The notes under the pieces: generated by a model
What the model was told of the DNA's origin: nothing
The model's database searches: none
The model's input: only the letters and a program-made list of their open reading frames with translations
Translations under genes and position numbers: made by a program
NCBI GenBank assembly: GCA_026129905.1
Contig: JAHCHE010000001.1
Coordinates: 434,001-498,000 of the forward strand
DNA from: Bryobacteraceae bacterium
Lineage (GTDB): Bacteria; Acidobacteriota; Terriglobia; Bryobacterales; Bryobacteraceae
Length of the DNA: 64,000 bases
Direction of reading: 5' to 3'
Part shown: piece by piece, positions 44,921-52,684 of the stretch
How the letters are laid out: each line of letters starts with the position of its first letter
Numbering within the stretch: the first letter of the stretch is position 1

Positions 44921-46162
44921 ATGCTGCTGCTATTGCTGATTCTCAGCGCCGCCGCCGCGACCGCCGAACCGGCGCGAATGATCGAGGCGGAGGGCGTAGC
45001 GAAGAAATACTGGTCGCGGTGGCGCGGTCCATCCGGGCAAGGGCTCGTCCAAAGCGGGAACTACCCCGACGCCTGGTCCGATACCGAAAATATGCTCTGG
45101 AAAGTCAAGGTCCCCGGAACGGGTCACTCGTCGCCCATTGTGTGGAAGGACCGGATTTTCATCACCACCGCCTATGACGGCGCGCGGCGCGCCATCCTGT
45201 GCTTCAACCGGGGCGACGGCAAGCTGCTGTGGGAGGCCGCCGCGCCGGCGCCGCCCACCGTCGAGCGCCTGTTCCGCAAGAACAGCCACGCGACGGCCAC
45301 GCCCGTTACCGACGGCGGGCGCGTCTACGCGTTGTTCGGCAACGCGGGCCTGCTCGCCGTGGACTTTAACGGGAAGCAGGCGTGGCATTACAGCTTCGGA
45401 GCGACGTCGAACTATCACGGCCCCGGCGGCTCCCCGCTGCTCTACAAGGACCGCATCATTTTCTACCAGGACCAGAGTTCGGATTCCTTTGTCGCGGCCG
45501 TTCACGCGGCTACGGGAAAGCTGCTGTGGAAGACGCCCCGGAAGGAGACGGTCGGCTGGGGCACGCCGATCGCCATTCGCGCCGGCAACCGCGACGAAGT
45601 GATCGTCAGCGGCCAGGACGCGGTACGCGCGTACGACCCCGATTCCGGCAAGGAACTATGGATGGCGCGCGGCAACACGATGGAGGTGACGCCCACCCCG
45701 GCCGTGGCCCACGGGCTGGTTTTTGCGCCGTCCGGCCGCGCGGGCCCCACCCTCGCTATCCGGCCCGGAGGCGCGGGCGACGTGACCGACACGCACATCG
45801 TCTGGCAGACTCCGCGCGGGTCGCCGTTCATTCCCTCGCCGCTCGTCCACGGCGACTACCTGTACCTGGTGAACGACATGACTTCCATCGCAACCTGTCT
45901 CGAGGCGACGACGGGGAAGACGGTGTGGCAAGGCCGCCTTGGCGAGGCGGCGCGCGAGGGCTTCTCGGCGTCGCCGGTGGCCGTGGAGGGCAAAGTGTTC
46001 TTCACCAACGACGAAGGCGAGACGTTTGTGCTCGCCGCCGGGCCGGAATTCAACCTGCTCCGGGTGAACCGCCTCAACGAACAGACGCTGGCCACCCCGG
46101 CGCTGGTTGACGGCAAGTGGTACTTCCGGACCGCGTCGCATCTCATCGCCATCGGACGATAG
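44921..46162 (+). CDS. exported PQQ/BamB-like beta-propeller protein
   Basis: 413 residues with a short signal peptide (MLLLLLILSAAAATAEPAR). The propeller blades repeat the pattern seen in PQQ-dependent dehydrogenases and BamB: LWKVKVPGTGHSSPIVWKDR, ILCFNRGDGKLLWEA, LLAVDFNGKQAWHY, VRAYDPDSGKELWMA, ATTGKTVWQGRLG. It begins WSRWRGPSGQG, an opening shared by a secreted family of Planctomycetes and Acidobacteria. It lacks obvious cofactor-binding dehydrogenase residues, so an enzymatic role is uncertain. It ends 37 bases before the tRNA-Arg gene, which is on the other strand. Confidence 0.85.
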   Translation: MLLLLLILSAAAATAEPARMIEAEGVAKKYWSRWRGPSGQGLVQSGNYPDAWSDTENMLWKVKVPGTGHSSPIVWKDRIFITTAYDGARRAILCFNRGDGKLLWEAAAPAPPTVERLFRKNSHATATPVTDGGRVYALFGNAGLLAVDFNGKQAWHYSFGATSNYHGPGGSPLLYKDRIIFYQDQSSDSFVAAVHAATGKLLWKTPRKETVGWGTPIAIRAGNRDEVIVSGQDAVRAYDPDSGKELWMARGNTMEVTPTPAVAHGLVFAPSGRAGPTLAIRPGGAGDVTDTHIVWQTPRGSPFIPSPLVHGDYLYLVNDMTSIATCLEATTGKTVWQGRLGEAAREGFSASPVAVEGKVFFTNDEGETFVLAAGPEFNLLRVNRLNEQTLATPALVDGKWYFRTASHLIAIGR

Positions 46163-46199
46163 CCTGGGATCGCTGCGGACATTGCGGAAGCGCGGAGAG

Positions 46200-46275
46200 T
46201 GGCAGGCGCGGCAGGATTCGAACCTGCGACCCTCGGCTTAGAAGGCCGATGCTCTATCCCCTGAGCTACGCGCCC
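46200..46275 (-). tRNA. tRNA-Arg (anticodon TCT)
   Basis: The minus strand folds as a complete cloverleaf of 76 nt: acceptor GGGCGCG pairing with CGCGCCT, D-arm GCTC...GAGC, anticodon arm TCGGC-CTTCTAA-GCCGA, T-arm GCAGG-TTCGAAT-CCTGC, discriminator G and encoded CCA. Anticodon TCT reads AGA, a rare codon in GC-rich genomes. Its 5' half plus the preceding eight bases are repeated perfectly at 59795-59843. The gene starts eight bases after the integrase stop codon on the same strand. Confidence 0.97.
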
Positions 46276-46283
46276 AACTTGCT
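46235..46283. repeat. attL: left copy of the 49-bp direct repeat
   Basis: Identical over 49 bases to 59795-59843. It covers the tRNA-Arg(TCT) gene from the 3' side of the anticodon stem through its 5' end and eight upstream bases. Identity ends exactly at the first base of the integrase stop codon (46284), so this is the left edge of the integrated element. Confidence 0.92.
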
Positions 46284-47453
46284 TTAATTCAGTAACTTAG
46301 TATCCGTGAGGTCGGCAGCGGAATCGCCCACTTTGGGGGAAACTTTGGGGACCCCAATCGAGAACTGGCGCGACTCGACGGCTTCGATCGCTTCCCGCCG
46401 CGCCTTCGCCCGGATGTGGGAGTACCGTTTCAACATGGCTGCGCTCACGTGTCCCATGATATCAAGCATGGTGCGCTCGGGAACCCCGGCCTCGCCCAGT
46501 TTGGTGCAGAATGAATGCCGGAGGTCATGCAGCCGGCAATCGACGCCTGCGGCGGTCCTCGCCGAATGCCACGCCTTCTTGAGCGAAGTAACCGGCCGCT
46601 TCGCGTCTACGGGCCGGGTCCGGTCCATGAACGGGAACACGTAGTGCTCGGGCCGGATCAACCCGAGCTTGCCGGCGTACCAGCCGGCGTGATGTTCGAG
46701 CGCAGCCCGCAAAACGCTCGACATGGGAATCACGCGCTTGGCGCCGGCCTCGGTCTTTGACTTCCCAACGCGAACCTCGCCCGCCTCGAAGTCCACCTGT
46801 AGCCATTGAAGCAAGCGGGCCTCGTCGCTTCTCATCCCGGTCCAGGCCAGGGTGACCAGAAACGGGTAGATCAACGGGGAACGCTTATTGCCGGCGGCGG
46901 CCTCCAGGAGCAAGCGCTCCTCTTCCGGTTCGAGAGCCCGCCCGACGTCGCTGTTCTCTTCCAGTTTCCGAACCTTCGGCCAGAGGGCACGCCAGGGGAG
47001 CCCGATGGCGCGGGAGAGCACGCCCAGTTCGATATTGATCGTTCGATTGCTGGCCCCCTCCGTCTGTCGATCGGCCATGTAGCCGATGATGCGCTCCTGG
47101 GTCAGATCCGGCAGAAGCAAGGCCCCGAGAATCCGGTCCACGTGCGCCGAGCCGCTCTTGACGCGCAGCGCCGCCTTGTCGCGATGATTCACCGCATAGC
47201 CCTTCCGGTATGACGCCAGCAACTCGGAAATCGTCCTGATGCGCTCCTCGGGCTTCTCACTCGGGATTCCGGCATACGCGCGCTCCAGTTCCCGGCGCCG
47301 TTTCTTTTCCGCTTCGACGGCGATCGTCTTCCGGGTAGTCTTGGCGCTCTCGCGAATGCGGCGGCCCACGTAGTTGAAGTCATACCACCATGTATCGGAT
47401 TGCTTGCGCTCACCCGTAGTTGCATCGCGGTACGTCGGTCGATAGACTGCCAC
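46284..47453 (-). CDS. tyrosine-type site-specific integrase
   Basis: 389 residues from a GTG. N-terminal arm-binding and core-binding parts are followed by the catalytic domain with Arg in TGMRSDEARLLQW (near 210), HDLRHSFCTKLGEAG (HxxR, near 318), His in MGHVSAAM and nucleophile Tyr in LKRYSHI (near 352). It most likely recombines the 49-bp tRNA core it abuts. The stop codon TAA is the first element base after attL. The tRNA-Arg gene follows eight bases later on the same strand. Two ACTTTGGGG boxes (46330 and 46342) near its 3' end may be arm-type binding sites. A diverged fragment of the same gene lies at 59878-60010. Confidence 0.95.
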   Translation of the reverse strand: MAVYRPTYRDATTGERKQSDTWWYDFNYVGRRIRESAKTTRKTIAVEAEKKRRRELERAYAGIPSEKPEERIRTISELLASYRKGYAVNHRDKAALRVKSGSAHVDRILGALLLPDLTQERIIGYMADRQTEGASNRTINIELGVLSRAIGLPWRALWPKVRKLEENSDVGRALEPEEERLLLEAAAGNKRSPLIYPFLVTLAWTGMRSDEARLLQWLQVDFEAGEVRVGKSKTEAGAKRVIPMSSVLRAALEHHAGWYAGKLGLIRPEHYVFPFMDRTRPVDAKRPVTSLKKAWHSARTAAGVDCRLHDLRHSFCTKLGEAGVPERTMLDIMGHVSAAMLKRYSHIRAKARREAIEAVESRQFSIGVPKVSPKVGDSAADLTDTKLLN

Positions 47454-47478
47454 GTTTCAGCGTCCTTTCCTCAAAAGC

Positions 47479-48462
47479 TCACAGGCCAGTGTTGACGAGC
47501 GCTGCTCGCTTGAACAGGCTCGTTTCGCGGTCATACCTGAGTAGTACCGCCACGCTCCGATGGCCGGTAGTGCGCATGACGGCCTTCATTCCCGCGCCGC
47601 CCCGGAAGGCCGACGTCACGAAGCCGCTTCGCAGACTATGGCCGGCGTACTGGCTCGAATCCGTTCCGGCGGGCAAGCGCCTCTTGATGACCAGAGCCAC
47701 GCAACGGCTACTCAACCGCGGCCCGAGGGTCACCGGGCAGCCGGCCGGTGGGCGCGGGACGGCGCGGAACACCGGACCCTCGGTGATTCCTGCGGCGGTG
47801 AGCCATTCCCGGACGGCCCGAACCGGGCAGGCGTCGGAGTGCGGCAAGTGCGGGATTCCGATCTTGCGCCCCTGCCCCTCCTGGTCCGTCTTGCTGCGAC
47901 GGAGCAACACCGTCAGCCCGTCCGTGGTGAACGAGAGATCTTCCACGTCGAGGGCGACGATTTCCGAACGTCGAAACGCTCCGGCGAAGCCGAGCAAGAG
48001 GAGCGCACGGTCACGAGCACCTATGAGCGATGCAGGCAGAGCCGCGGCCATGTCCCGCAGGGTAGAGGGCAGCAGCGGCGCCTTTTCGGCGGGCGCAACC
48101 CCGAGGGTCCGGCGGATCCCCTTCAGGACCGTCCGGACGAGTTCGTTGCTCACCGGCGAGTCGAGCCCCGCCGTCTTATGTACTACCGAGATGGCGGCGC
48201 AACGGCGGGCGATTGTAGCAACCCTGTGCGCTTCGGCCTGGGAGGCAACGTAGGCGGCGACGGTTTCCGGGAGCGCGGGCAACGCGATCAACTGCTGATC
48301 GGCGCACCAGCGGGTGAAGTCGGCCCAGTCCGTCCGGTAGGCCCGGAGAGTTGACTCGGCGCGGGCGCGCCTGGCGTACTCGCGCGCCCGCTCCTGGGCC
48401 GGCGAGAGGGCGGCGCCGATCGGCCGCTCAAGGGTTACGGTGAGACTAGTTGTTTCGGCCAT
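47479..48462 (-). CDS. second tyrosine recombinase (XerC/D-like)
   Basis: 327 residues. SAM-like N-terminal domain (STLRAYRTDWADFTRWCADQ) and a catalytic domain with Arg in AGAFRRSEIVALDVEDL, HxxR in GHSLRSGFVTSA, His in TGHRSVAVLL and Tyr in RYDRETS. All catalytic residues are present. It differs clearly from the integrase 25 bases downstream. A second recombinase may act in resolution, excision directionality or at a different site. The start at 48462 (MAETTSLTV) has AGGGA upstream; 12 more codons are possible. Confidence 0.93.
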   Translation of the reverse strand: MAETTSLTVTLERPIGAALSPAQERAREYARRARAESTLRAYRTDWADFTRWCADQQLIALPALPETVAAYVASQAEAHRVATIARRCAAISVVHKTAGLDSPVSNELVRTVLKGIRRTLGVAPAEKAPLLPSTLRDMAAALPASLIGARDRALLLLGFAGAFRRSEIVALDVEDLSFTTDGLTVLLRRSKTDQEGQGRKIGIPHLPHSDACPVRAVREWLTAAGITEGPVFRAVPRPPAGCPVTLGPRLSSRCVALVIKRRLPAGTDSSQYAGHSLRSGFVTSAFRGGAGMKAVMRTTGHRSVAVLLRYDRETSLFKRAALVNTGL

Positions 48463-48676
48463 CGTTCCCTGCCACGAAGAGAACATTATCGCGCCCAAGC
48501 GCCCGAACAGTGGCGCGGCAACCGCTCACAGGATAGCGCCGCGCGTTCAGCCGCGCGACTTCAATGTTCGCCGCCTGCTCGGTCCTGTGCTTCGACCAGA
48601 GTAGATCGGCTTCGCCGACGAGAATCACGCCGAACTGCGGCGCTTTCGTTTTTTTTCTTGCCTGGGTGGACCTCAT
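48446..48676 (-). CDS. small unknown protein, probably from a leaderless transcript
   Basis: 76 residues, basic: STQARKKTKAPQFGVILVGE, SKHRTEQAANIEVARLNARR. Unrecognised. It has no ribosome site, but a strong promoter (TTGACA - 17 bases - TAATAT) ends six bases before the ATG, so the transcript should begin at or near the start codon. It overlaps the start of recombinase 2 by 17 bases, as in a compact operon. The long spacing between promoter and recombinase supports a real gene. Confidence 0.55.
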   Translation of the reverse strand: MRSTQARKKTKAPQFGVILVGEADLLWSKHRTEQAANIEVARLNARRYPVSGCRATVRALGRDNVLFVAGNDGRNN

Positions 48677-48682
48677 GTGATA

Positions 48683-48711
48683 ATATTAGCTTAATCAGAT
48701 TTAGCTGTCAA
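48683..48711 (-). promoter_or_regulatory. strong sigma-70-like promoter for the recombinase operon, with TTAGCT operator boxes
   Basis: On the minus strand: -35 TTGACA (48711-48706), a 17-base spacer, -10 TAATAT (48688-48683). The expected start site is about 48676, the A of the small gene's ATG. AGCTAA boxes (TTAGCT on plus) overlap it at 48686-48691 and 48701-48706, with a third at 48727-48732, suggesting repressor control. It would drive the 76-residue gene, both recombinases and probably the tRNA-Arg gene. Confidence 0.65.
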
Positions 48712-48749
48712 CCGGCAAAAGCGGCTTTAGCTGATGTATTACTGGTTGA

Positions 48750-48956
48750 ATGGCGAGGAACCCGCGGACGGATCTGCCGATGGAGTTTCGAGAGTACCTC
48801 TCAAAGATCGGGAAGAAGGGCGGCAAGGTCGGCGGCAAGATCGCAGCCGAGCGGATGACGCCTGAGCAACGGACCGAACGCGCGAAGAAGGCGGCGGCCG
48901 CATCCGCGCGGGTGCGCTCAAAGAAGGCGAGGGCGAAGCGGAGGGCGAAACAGTAA
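48750..48956 (+). CDS. small basic Gly-Lys-rich protein
   Basis: 68 residues, strongly basic: EYLSKIGKKGGKVGGKIAAE followed by RMTPEQRTERAKKAAAASAR and a Lys/Arg tail. The pattern GGKxGGK...LTPEQRxExAKKAA is seen in small DNA-associated proteins of many mobile elements. It may bind DNA or RNA. Divergent from the recombinase operon; its upstream region includes the TTAGCT boxes. No ribosome site is clear. Confidence 0.6.
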   Translation: MARNPRTDLPMEFREYLSKIGKKGGKVGGKIAAERMTPEQRTERAKKAAAASARVRSKKARAKRRAKQ

Positions 48957-49009
48957 TGTCAGAGGCGGCGGGATGCGTTGAGAATGACTGGGGAGAGAGG
49001 AGGTTAGCC

Positions 49010-49207
49010 ATGGATCAGTTGATCGGACAGGACCCCAAGCGGGACGAACTGCTCGACGCGGCCCGCACGCTTGCGGGAGCGGATGTTCGAGAGGCGGACG
49101 CACACCTCTGCGAGGTGTACGGCGCAACCGAGGCAGCGGCGGCAATCCGCCGAGAAGCCAAGCGCGAAACAACAAAGCACATGAAACGCCTGAAAGCGGA
49201 GTGGTAA
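49010..49207 (+). CDS. small acidic unknown protein
   Basis: 65 residues: MDQLIGQDPKRDELLDAART, then READAHLCEVYGATEAAAAI and a Lys-rich end. Mostly helical in character; no family recognised. GAGAGGAGG lies about seven bases before ATG 49010, so this start is preferred over the one 54 bases upstream that overlaps the previous stop. Second gene of a short plus-strand pair, closed by a strong hairpin. Confidence 0.6.
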   Translation: MDQLIGQDPKRDELLDAARTLAGADVREADAHLCEVYGATEAAAAIRREAKRETTKHMKRLKAEW

Positions 49208-49232
49208 GAATGACCCGAACCCAAAACGAACA

Positions 49233-49259
49233 GCGGGGGGGCTTTTTTCGGCCCCCCGC
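49233..49259. terminator. strong hairpin between convergent genes
   Basis: GCGGGGGG (49233-49240) pairs perfectly with CCCCCCGC (49252-49259) around an 11-base loop that contains six T. It lies between the ends of the convergent 49010 and 49267 genes, where a bidirectional terminator is expected. A classical T-run after the stem is missing on the plus strand. Confidence 0.5.
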
Positions 49260-49266
49260 GCTATTT

Positions 49267-51108
49267 CTACGAGCAGGTAGAGGCGGTGATCACGCCCCCC
49301 TTGAAGGTGATGGTGCAGGAGCCCGTGTCGGCCGCATTGCGGACGCTGACAGTAATCGTCTGCCCGTAGCTCCAAGAACAGGACGAACCGCTCCATTGGC
49401 AGTGATTGAAGCCCCCGGCGCCGATGCCGTTGTTTTGAACGTCGACCCCCGCCCCGACGAATTGCCGCGAGGAGTTGATTGCCGGCGCGCCGCTCACCTG
49501 GTACGATGCCGCGCTCACCGAGCCAAGGTTTGATGCGTTGCGGTTGGAATCGAGAACTTGCGTTCCGTTGATCGCAAGCGTATTGCCGTACAGGGCCAGG
49601 AAATGCCCGGCCGCCCACCTTCGGGCTCCGCTGCCGAGCGTATGGGCGTTGTCGGCCCGCGGCCAAATTTCGGCCATCTCGGACGTACCGTTTGTGTCGA
49701 TTCCCCACCCGTAAGCGCGAACGAAACGTGTTCCGCTGCTGCCGATGTTGTTCGAGACGTTCAGATTGTCGAAGTGGCCGTAACTCCATCGCTTCGACGT
49801 CGCGCCGAGCGATTGTCCGTTGTCGGAGTCTGGGACCAGATTCACATAGACGTCGGCTGAGTCGTCTGGGGCGCCCGCGAACAATCGGCGGAATCGAATC
49901 ACGGGCGTTCCGGTCGGGTCGCGGATCTGAAGATCCGAGGTCGTCAGGTTGCTGTTGGCGTAGAAGTCCCAGTTGGACAGGCCGCCCTGTCGATCGGCAA
50001 TCCCGAGATGGCGCACAAGCACGTTAGGCCCGTCTACGACGCCTGCGGGCGCGGCATTCAGGACAGTACCGGATGTTCCGGTCAATGTCAGGGAGTTGAC
50101 GTTACCAAAGTTGCGGCCGGTGTCCATGATGAGGCGGTCTGCGGTCCCAAGGCTCAACGTGGCGACGTGAGCGAAGGCCGCGTTCCGGCTTCCGTCAATC
50201 GTCATGTTTCCATTGATGCGCAGCTCCCCGGCATAAAGCGCGCCGACGAAATGCCCGGCGGCCCACCGCCGCGCGCCGCTGCCGAGAGTGTATCCGTTAT
50301 CCGTCCGCGGCCAGATCGCGCCCGTTTCTGACGTTCCAGTGAGGTCCAGTCCGCTGCCGTATGCGGTGGAGAAGCGCGCCGCCGAACTGCCGATGTTGTT
50401 ATAGACAACCATGTCCTCGAAGTGGCCCGATCGCCACCGCGCCGATGAGCGGCCGAAATCGAACGTGTTATTGCTGCCGGGGAGTTGGTCGCCGTAGTGG
50501 GACGTGTAGACGTTCTCCGAGCCCATGAAACGGCGGGTGTACTTCACGGCCGGCGAGCCCGCCTGGTCCCGGATGGCGAGGTCCACGTTGACCGAGTTGG
50601 AATTGCCGATGAGGTCCCATCCCACCGTACCGCCCTGCGCGTCGGCGATTCCGAGATGCCGCACCAGAACGTGAGGGCCGTTGACCACCCCGGCCGGAGC
50701 CGCATGAATGGCGGTGATCTCAGCGGGAGCAGACAGGACGAGTGAGCCATGCAGGTACAGGTTGCGCCAGCGCTTCGCCGGTGGGCCCGCCGTCCCGATG
50801 TCGTAGGTGTTGTCGAGATCCGGGATCTGATGCCCGCTTGCCCCGCACGCAAGGAACGCGAGATTCCCGGCGCCGTCGCTCTTGAGGCAACCGGGCGCAT
50901 CGGATGCCGGCCACTTCAACGCATAGTCGGCGGCGATCGAATCCGGCGCCAGGACCCACGCGCGATTGTTTCCGTTTGCCTGTTTCTCGTGAAAGGCGAA
51001 ACCGCCCGTCACTGCGTCATTCGGGCTCGGAATGTACGTTACCCTGTGCTGCTGCTGGCCGAATCCCAGAAACCCGCACGAAATGAAAATGCCAATCAAT
51101 CGTCTCAT
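49267..51108 (-). CDS. exported tail-fibre-like repeat protein
   Basis: 613 residues. Signal peptide (RRLIGIFISCGFLGFGQ). The body consists of fibre-like repeats; two large units are clearly duplicated: AAPAGVVNGPHVLVRHLGIA and AAPAGVVDGPNVLVRHLGIA, then NIGSSAARFSTAYGSG and NIGSSGTRFVRAYGWG, then LGSGARRWAAGHF twice. The pattern YDIGTAGPPAKRWRNLYLHG (D..G..xxRW..L) is common in phage tail fibres and appendages. The C-terminus is a small Cys-containing domain (CQWSGSSCSW, GSCTITFKGG). Presence of a signal peptide suggests that it ends outside the cell rather than in a virion. GAGAGGGC precedes ATG 51108. Role unknown. Confidence 0.75.
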   Translation of the reverse strand: MRRLIGIFISCGFLGFGQQQHRVTYIPSPNDAVTGGFAFHEKQANGNNRAWVLAPDSIAADYALKWPASDAPGCLKSDGAGNLAFLACGASGHQIPDLDNTYDIGTAGPPAKRWRNLYLHGSLVLSAPAEITAIHAAPAGVVNGPHVLVRHLGIADAQGGTVGWDLIGNSNSVNVDLAIRDQAGSPAVKYTRRFMGSENVYTSHYGDQLPGSNNTFDFGRSSARWRSGHFEDMVVYNNIGSSAARFSTAYGSGLDLTGTSETGAIWPRTDNGYTLGSGARRWAAGHFVGALYAGELRINGNMTIDGSRNAAFAHVATLSLGTADRLIMDTGRNFGNVNSLTLTGTSGTVLNAAPAGVVDGPNVLVRHLGIADRQGGLSNWDFYANSNLTTSDLQIRDPTGTPVIRFRRLFAGAPDDSADVYVNLVPDSDNGQSLGATSKRWSYGHFDNLNVSNNIGSSGTRFVRAYGWGIDTNGTSEMAEIWPRADNAHTLGSGARRWAAGHFLALYGNTLAINGTQVLDSNRNASNLGSVSAASYQVSGAPAINSSRQFVGAGVDVQNNGIGAGGFNHCQWSGSSCSWSYGQTITVSVRNAADTGSCTITFKGGVITASTCS

Positions 51109-51229
51109 CTTTTGCCCTCTCGAAGAAAAAGTTATCGGGTCCTTTGCTGGCCAAAGATGCGGGGCGGTAACCAGGATGAAACCGCCCCGCCTGCCGGCAA
51201 GGTCCGGCGAGTGTGGCCAAGCAAGCCCG

Positions 51230-51499
51230 TTACGGCTTAACGAGCACCGGCGCAACGCCGGCCCGGTGAAGCTCCGCTGCGCGGGTGAAGCGCGCCAGTT
51301 GTTCCTGCTCTGCCCGCCAGGCGGCCAGCTCGTCTTCCGTTGCGAGCCGGTGGGTTTTCCCGAAGATCGCCTTCGCCGCGACCTCGGAAGGCACGGCTAC
51401 GATGTTCGCCGGATGCTCAATGTCGGTAATCCAGGCCGGATCTGGGAGGTTCGCTTGGAGGGCTCGAACCGCTTTCCAGTACAATTTCGGGTCAGGCAT
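51230..51499 (-). CDS. unknown small protein
   Basis: 89 residues: PDPKLYWKAVRALQANLPDP, AWITDIEHPANIVAVPSEVA and a helical ATEDELAAWRAEQEQLARFT. Composition is normal for a soluble protein. No family recognised. It begins one base after the stop of the 67-residue gene upstream, within the long minus-strand operon. Confidence 0.65.
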   Translation of the reverse strand: MPDPKLYWKAVRALQANLPDPAWITDIEHPANIVAVPSEVAAKAIFGKTHRLATEDELAAWRAEQEQLARFTRAAELHRAGVAPVLVKP

Positions 51500-51500
51500 C

Positions 51501-51704
51501 TTAGCGGCCCCTTTCCATCTCGCGCATGACGCGCCGGATCTCGGCGTGCGCGTCGGCGACGTCCTGCTTGCTCATCCCGAACTTGATCCGCTCCAACGCG
51601 AACCGCTCCCTACGTTGCTCTACCAACTCGCCGGCTTGGGTCGCCAGTTCGACCAGGGCCTCATCCGGCAGATCCTCGAGCACTTTTCGAATTGCGTTCT
51701 TCAT
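51501..51704 (-). CDS. unknown small helical protein
   Basis: 67 residues, highly charged and helical: AIRKVLEDLPDEALVELATQ, EQRRERFALERIKFGMSKQD. It could be a small adaptor or coiled-coil oligomer. Six bases separate it from the upstream gene and one base from the next, so it belongs to the same operon. Function unknown. Confidence 0.65.
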   Translation of the reverse strand: MKNAIRKVLEDLPDEALVELATQAGELVEQRRERFALERIKFGMSKQDVADAHAEIRRVMREMERGR

Positions 51705-51710
51705 GGTTCG

Positions 51711-52361
51711 TTATCCTCGTTTCTTTTCCAATTCGCGGCCTCTGCTCACCGCTTGCGCCGCGAGTTCCTCAAAGCGGGTTGCTTCGGCGAAGATCGCCCC
51801 GATAACCCCGCTCTTCGTGTCCACGGGGAGGGTGATTTCGTCCGCCGCGGCCTCTTTCAGCCGCGCTACGAGCTTGTCGGCGCGTTCGTTCGCGATCGCC
51901 AGGAGCGCATCGGCGCGCGCCAGGTGAGCCATGGATTCCGCGCGCAACGAGTCGATTTCCGCCTGCGGTCTGAGTTGACCAGCGATGCGCCCCGTGGCCT
52001 GTTCGATCAGGCTCCGGACATGCTCCACTCGGATCGCTTCATCGAGGGCCTTTGTGTCCGGCGCCTTTCCATTGCTCGCGTCACCGATCAACCGCTCGAT
52101 GTAGCCGGCTTCGAGTTTGCGGAGCCGCTCCCCAAGCGTTCCCGCGTGCTGTCTCAGGAAACGAATCGCAGCGTCGAGCCGCTCAATGCGCTTCAGGGCG
52201 TCCCGGTGTTTGTCGATGAGATCCTTCGCCAACGGCTCTTGTTCGGCCGCGGCAACCGCCTCCGCGACCTTCACCGCGATGCTCGCCGCCCTTTGGCCCT
52301 CGTCCGCCTCAGGCGAGAGCTGTAATGTCGGCGTGGCGCGCAAATCGACGCCCGGGATCAT
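51711..52361 (-). CDS. coiled-coil protein of unknown function
   Basis: 216 residues, almost wholly helical with heptad-like stretches (KVAEAVAAAEQEPLAKDLID, ALKRIERLDAAIRFLRQHAG, LRAESMAHLARADALLAIAN). It resembles phage structural chaperone or scaffold-like proteins only in composition; no family recognised. ATG 52361 overlaps the stop of the upstream gene by four bases (ATGA). Confidence 0.7.
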   Translation of the reverse strand: MIPGVDLRATPTLQLSPEADEGQRAASIAVKVAEAVAAAEQEPLAKDLIDKHRDALKRIERLDAAIRFLRQHAGTLGERLRKLEAGYIERLIGDASNGKAPDTKALDEAIRVEHVRSLIEQATGRIAGQLRPQAEIDSLRAESMAHLARADALLAIANERADKLVARLKEAAADEITLPVDTKSGVIGAIFAEATRFEELAAQAVSRGRELEKKRG

Positions 52362-52684
52362 TGCGGCCCCCGCTGCTGAACCTGCTCTTGCTCTTGCTGC
52401 GGTCCCAGGATCTCGCCGAGCGGTTCGTCGGCGTTGTGTTTCCGAAATGGAATCTGGCTGAGTAGAAAACGGAGTTCGCCGATCTCCACGTCGGCCAATC
52501 TCCGGCCCAGGAGTGCCCGGAGATATTCTTGCTTTTGTTGCCGTTTTGGGACAAACATTTGTTCCCCTTTCTCTAACTGTTTTCGGAGTCTCTTGTCGTA
52601 AGCGTTTATGCGATCGTCGATCATGCTTTGAATGGTGGCTGGAGTAAGGCCGCGATGAAACGTCGGCCGCCGCGGCGCGCTCAT
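52358..52684 (-). CDS. unknown basic helical protein
   Basis: 108 residues: LTPATIQSMIDDRINAYDKR, LRKQLEKGEQMFVPKRQQKQ, ending in a Gln/Glu-rich tail (QQEQEQVQQRGPQ). No family recognised. Start and stop both overlap neighbours by four bases, so it is translated together with the RRM gene before it and the coiled-coil gene after it. Confidence 0.7.
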   Translation of the reverse strand: MSAPRRPTFHRGLTPATIQSMIDDRINAYDKRLRKQLEKGEQMFVPKRQQKQEYLRALLGRRLADVEIGELRFLLSQIPFRKHNADEPLGEILGPQQEQEQVQQRGPQ

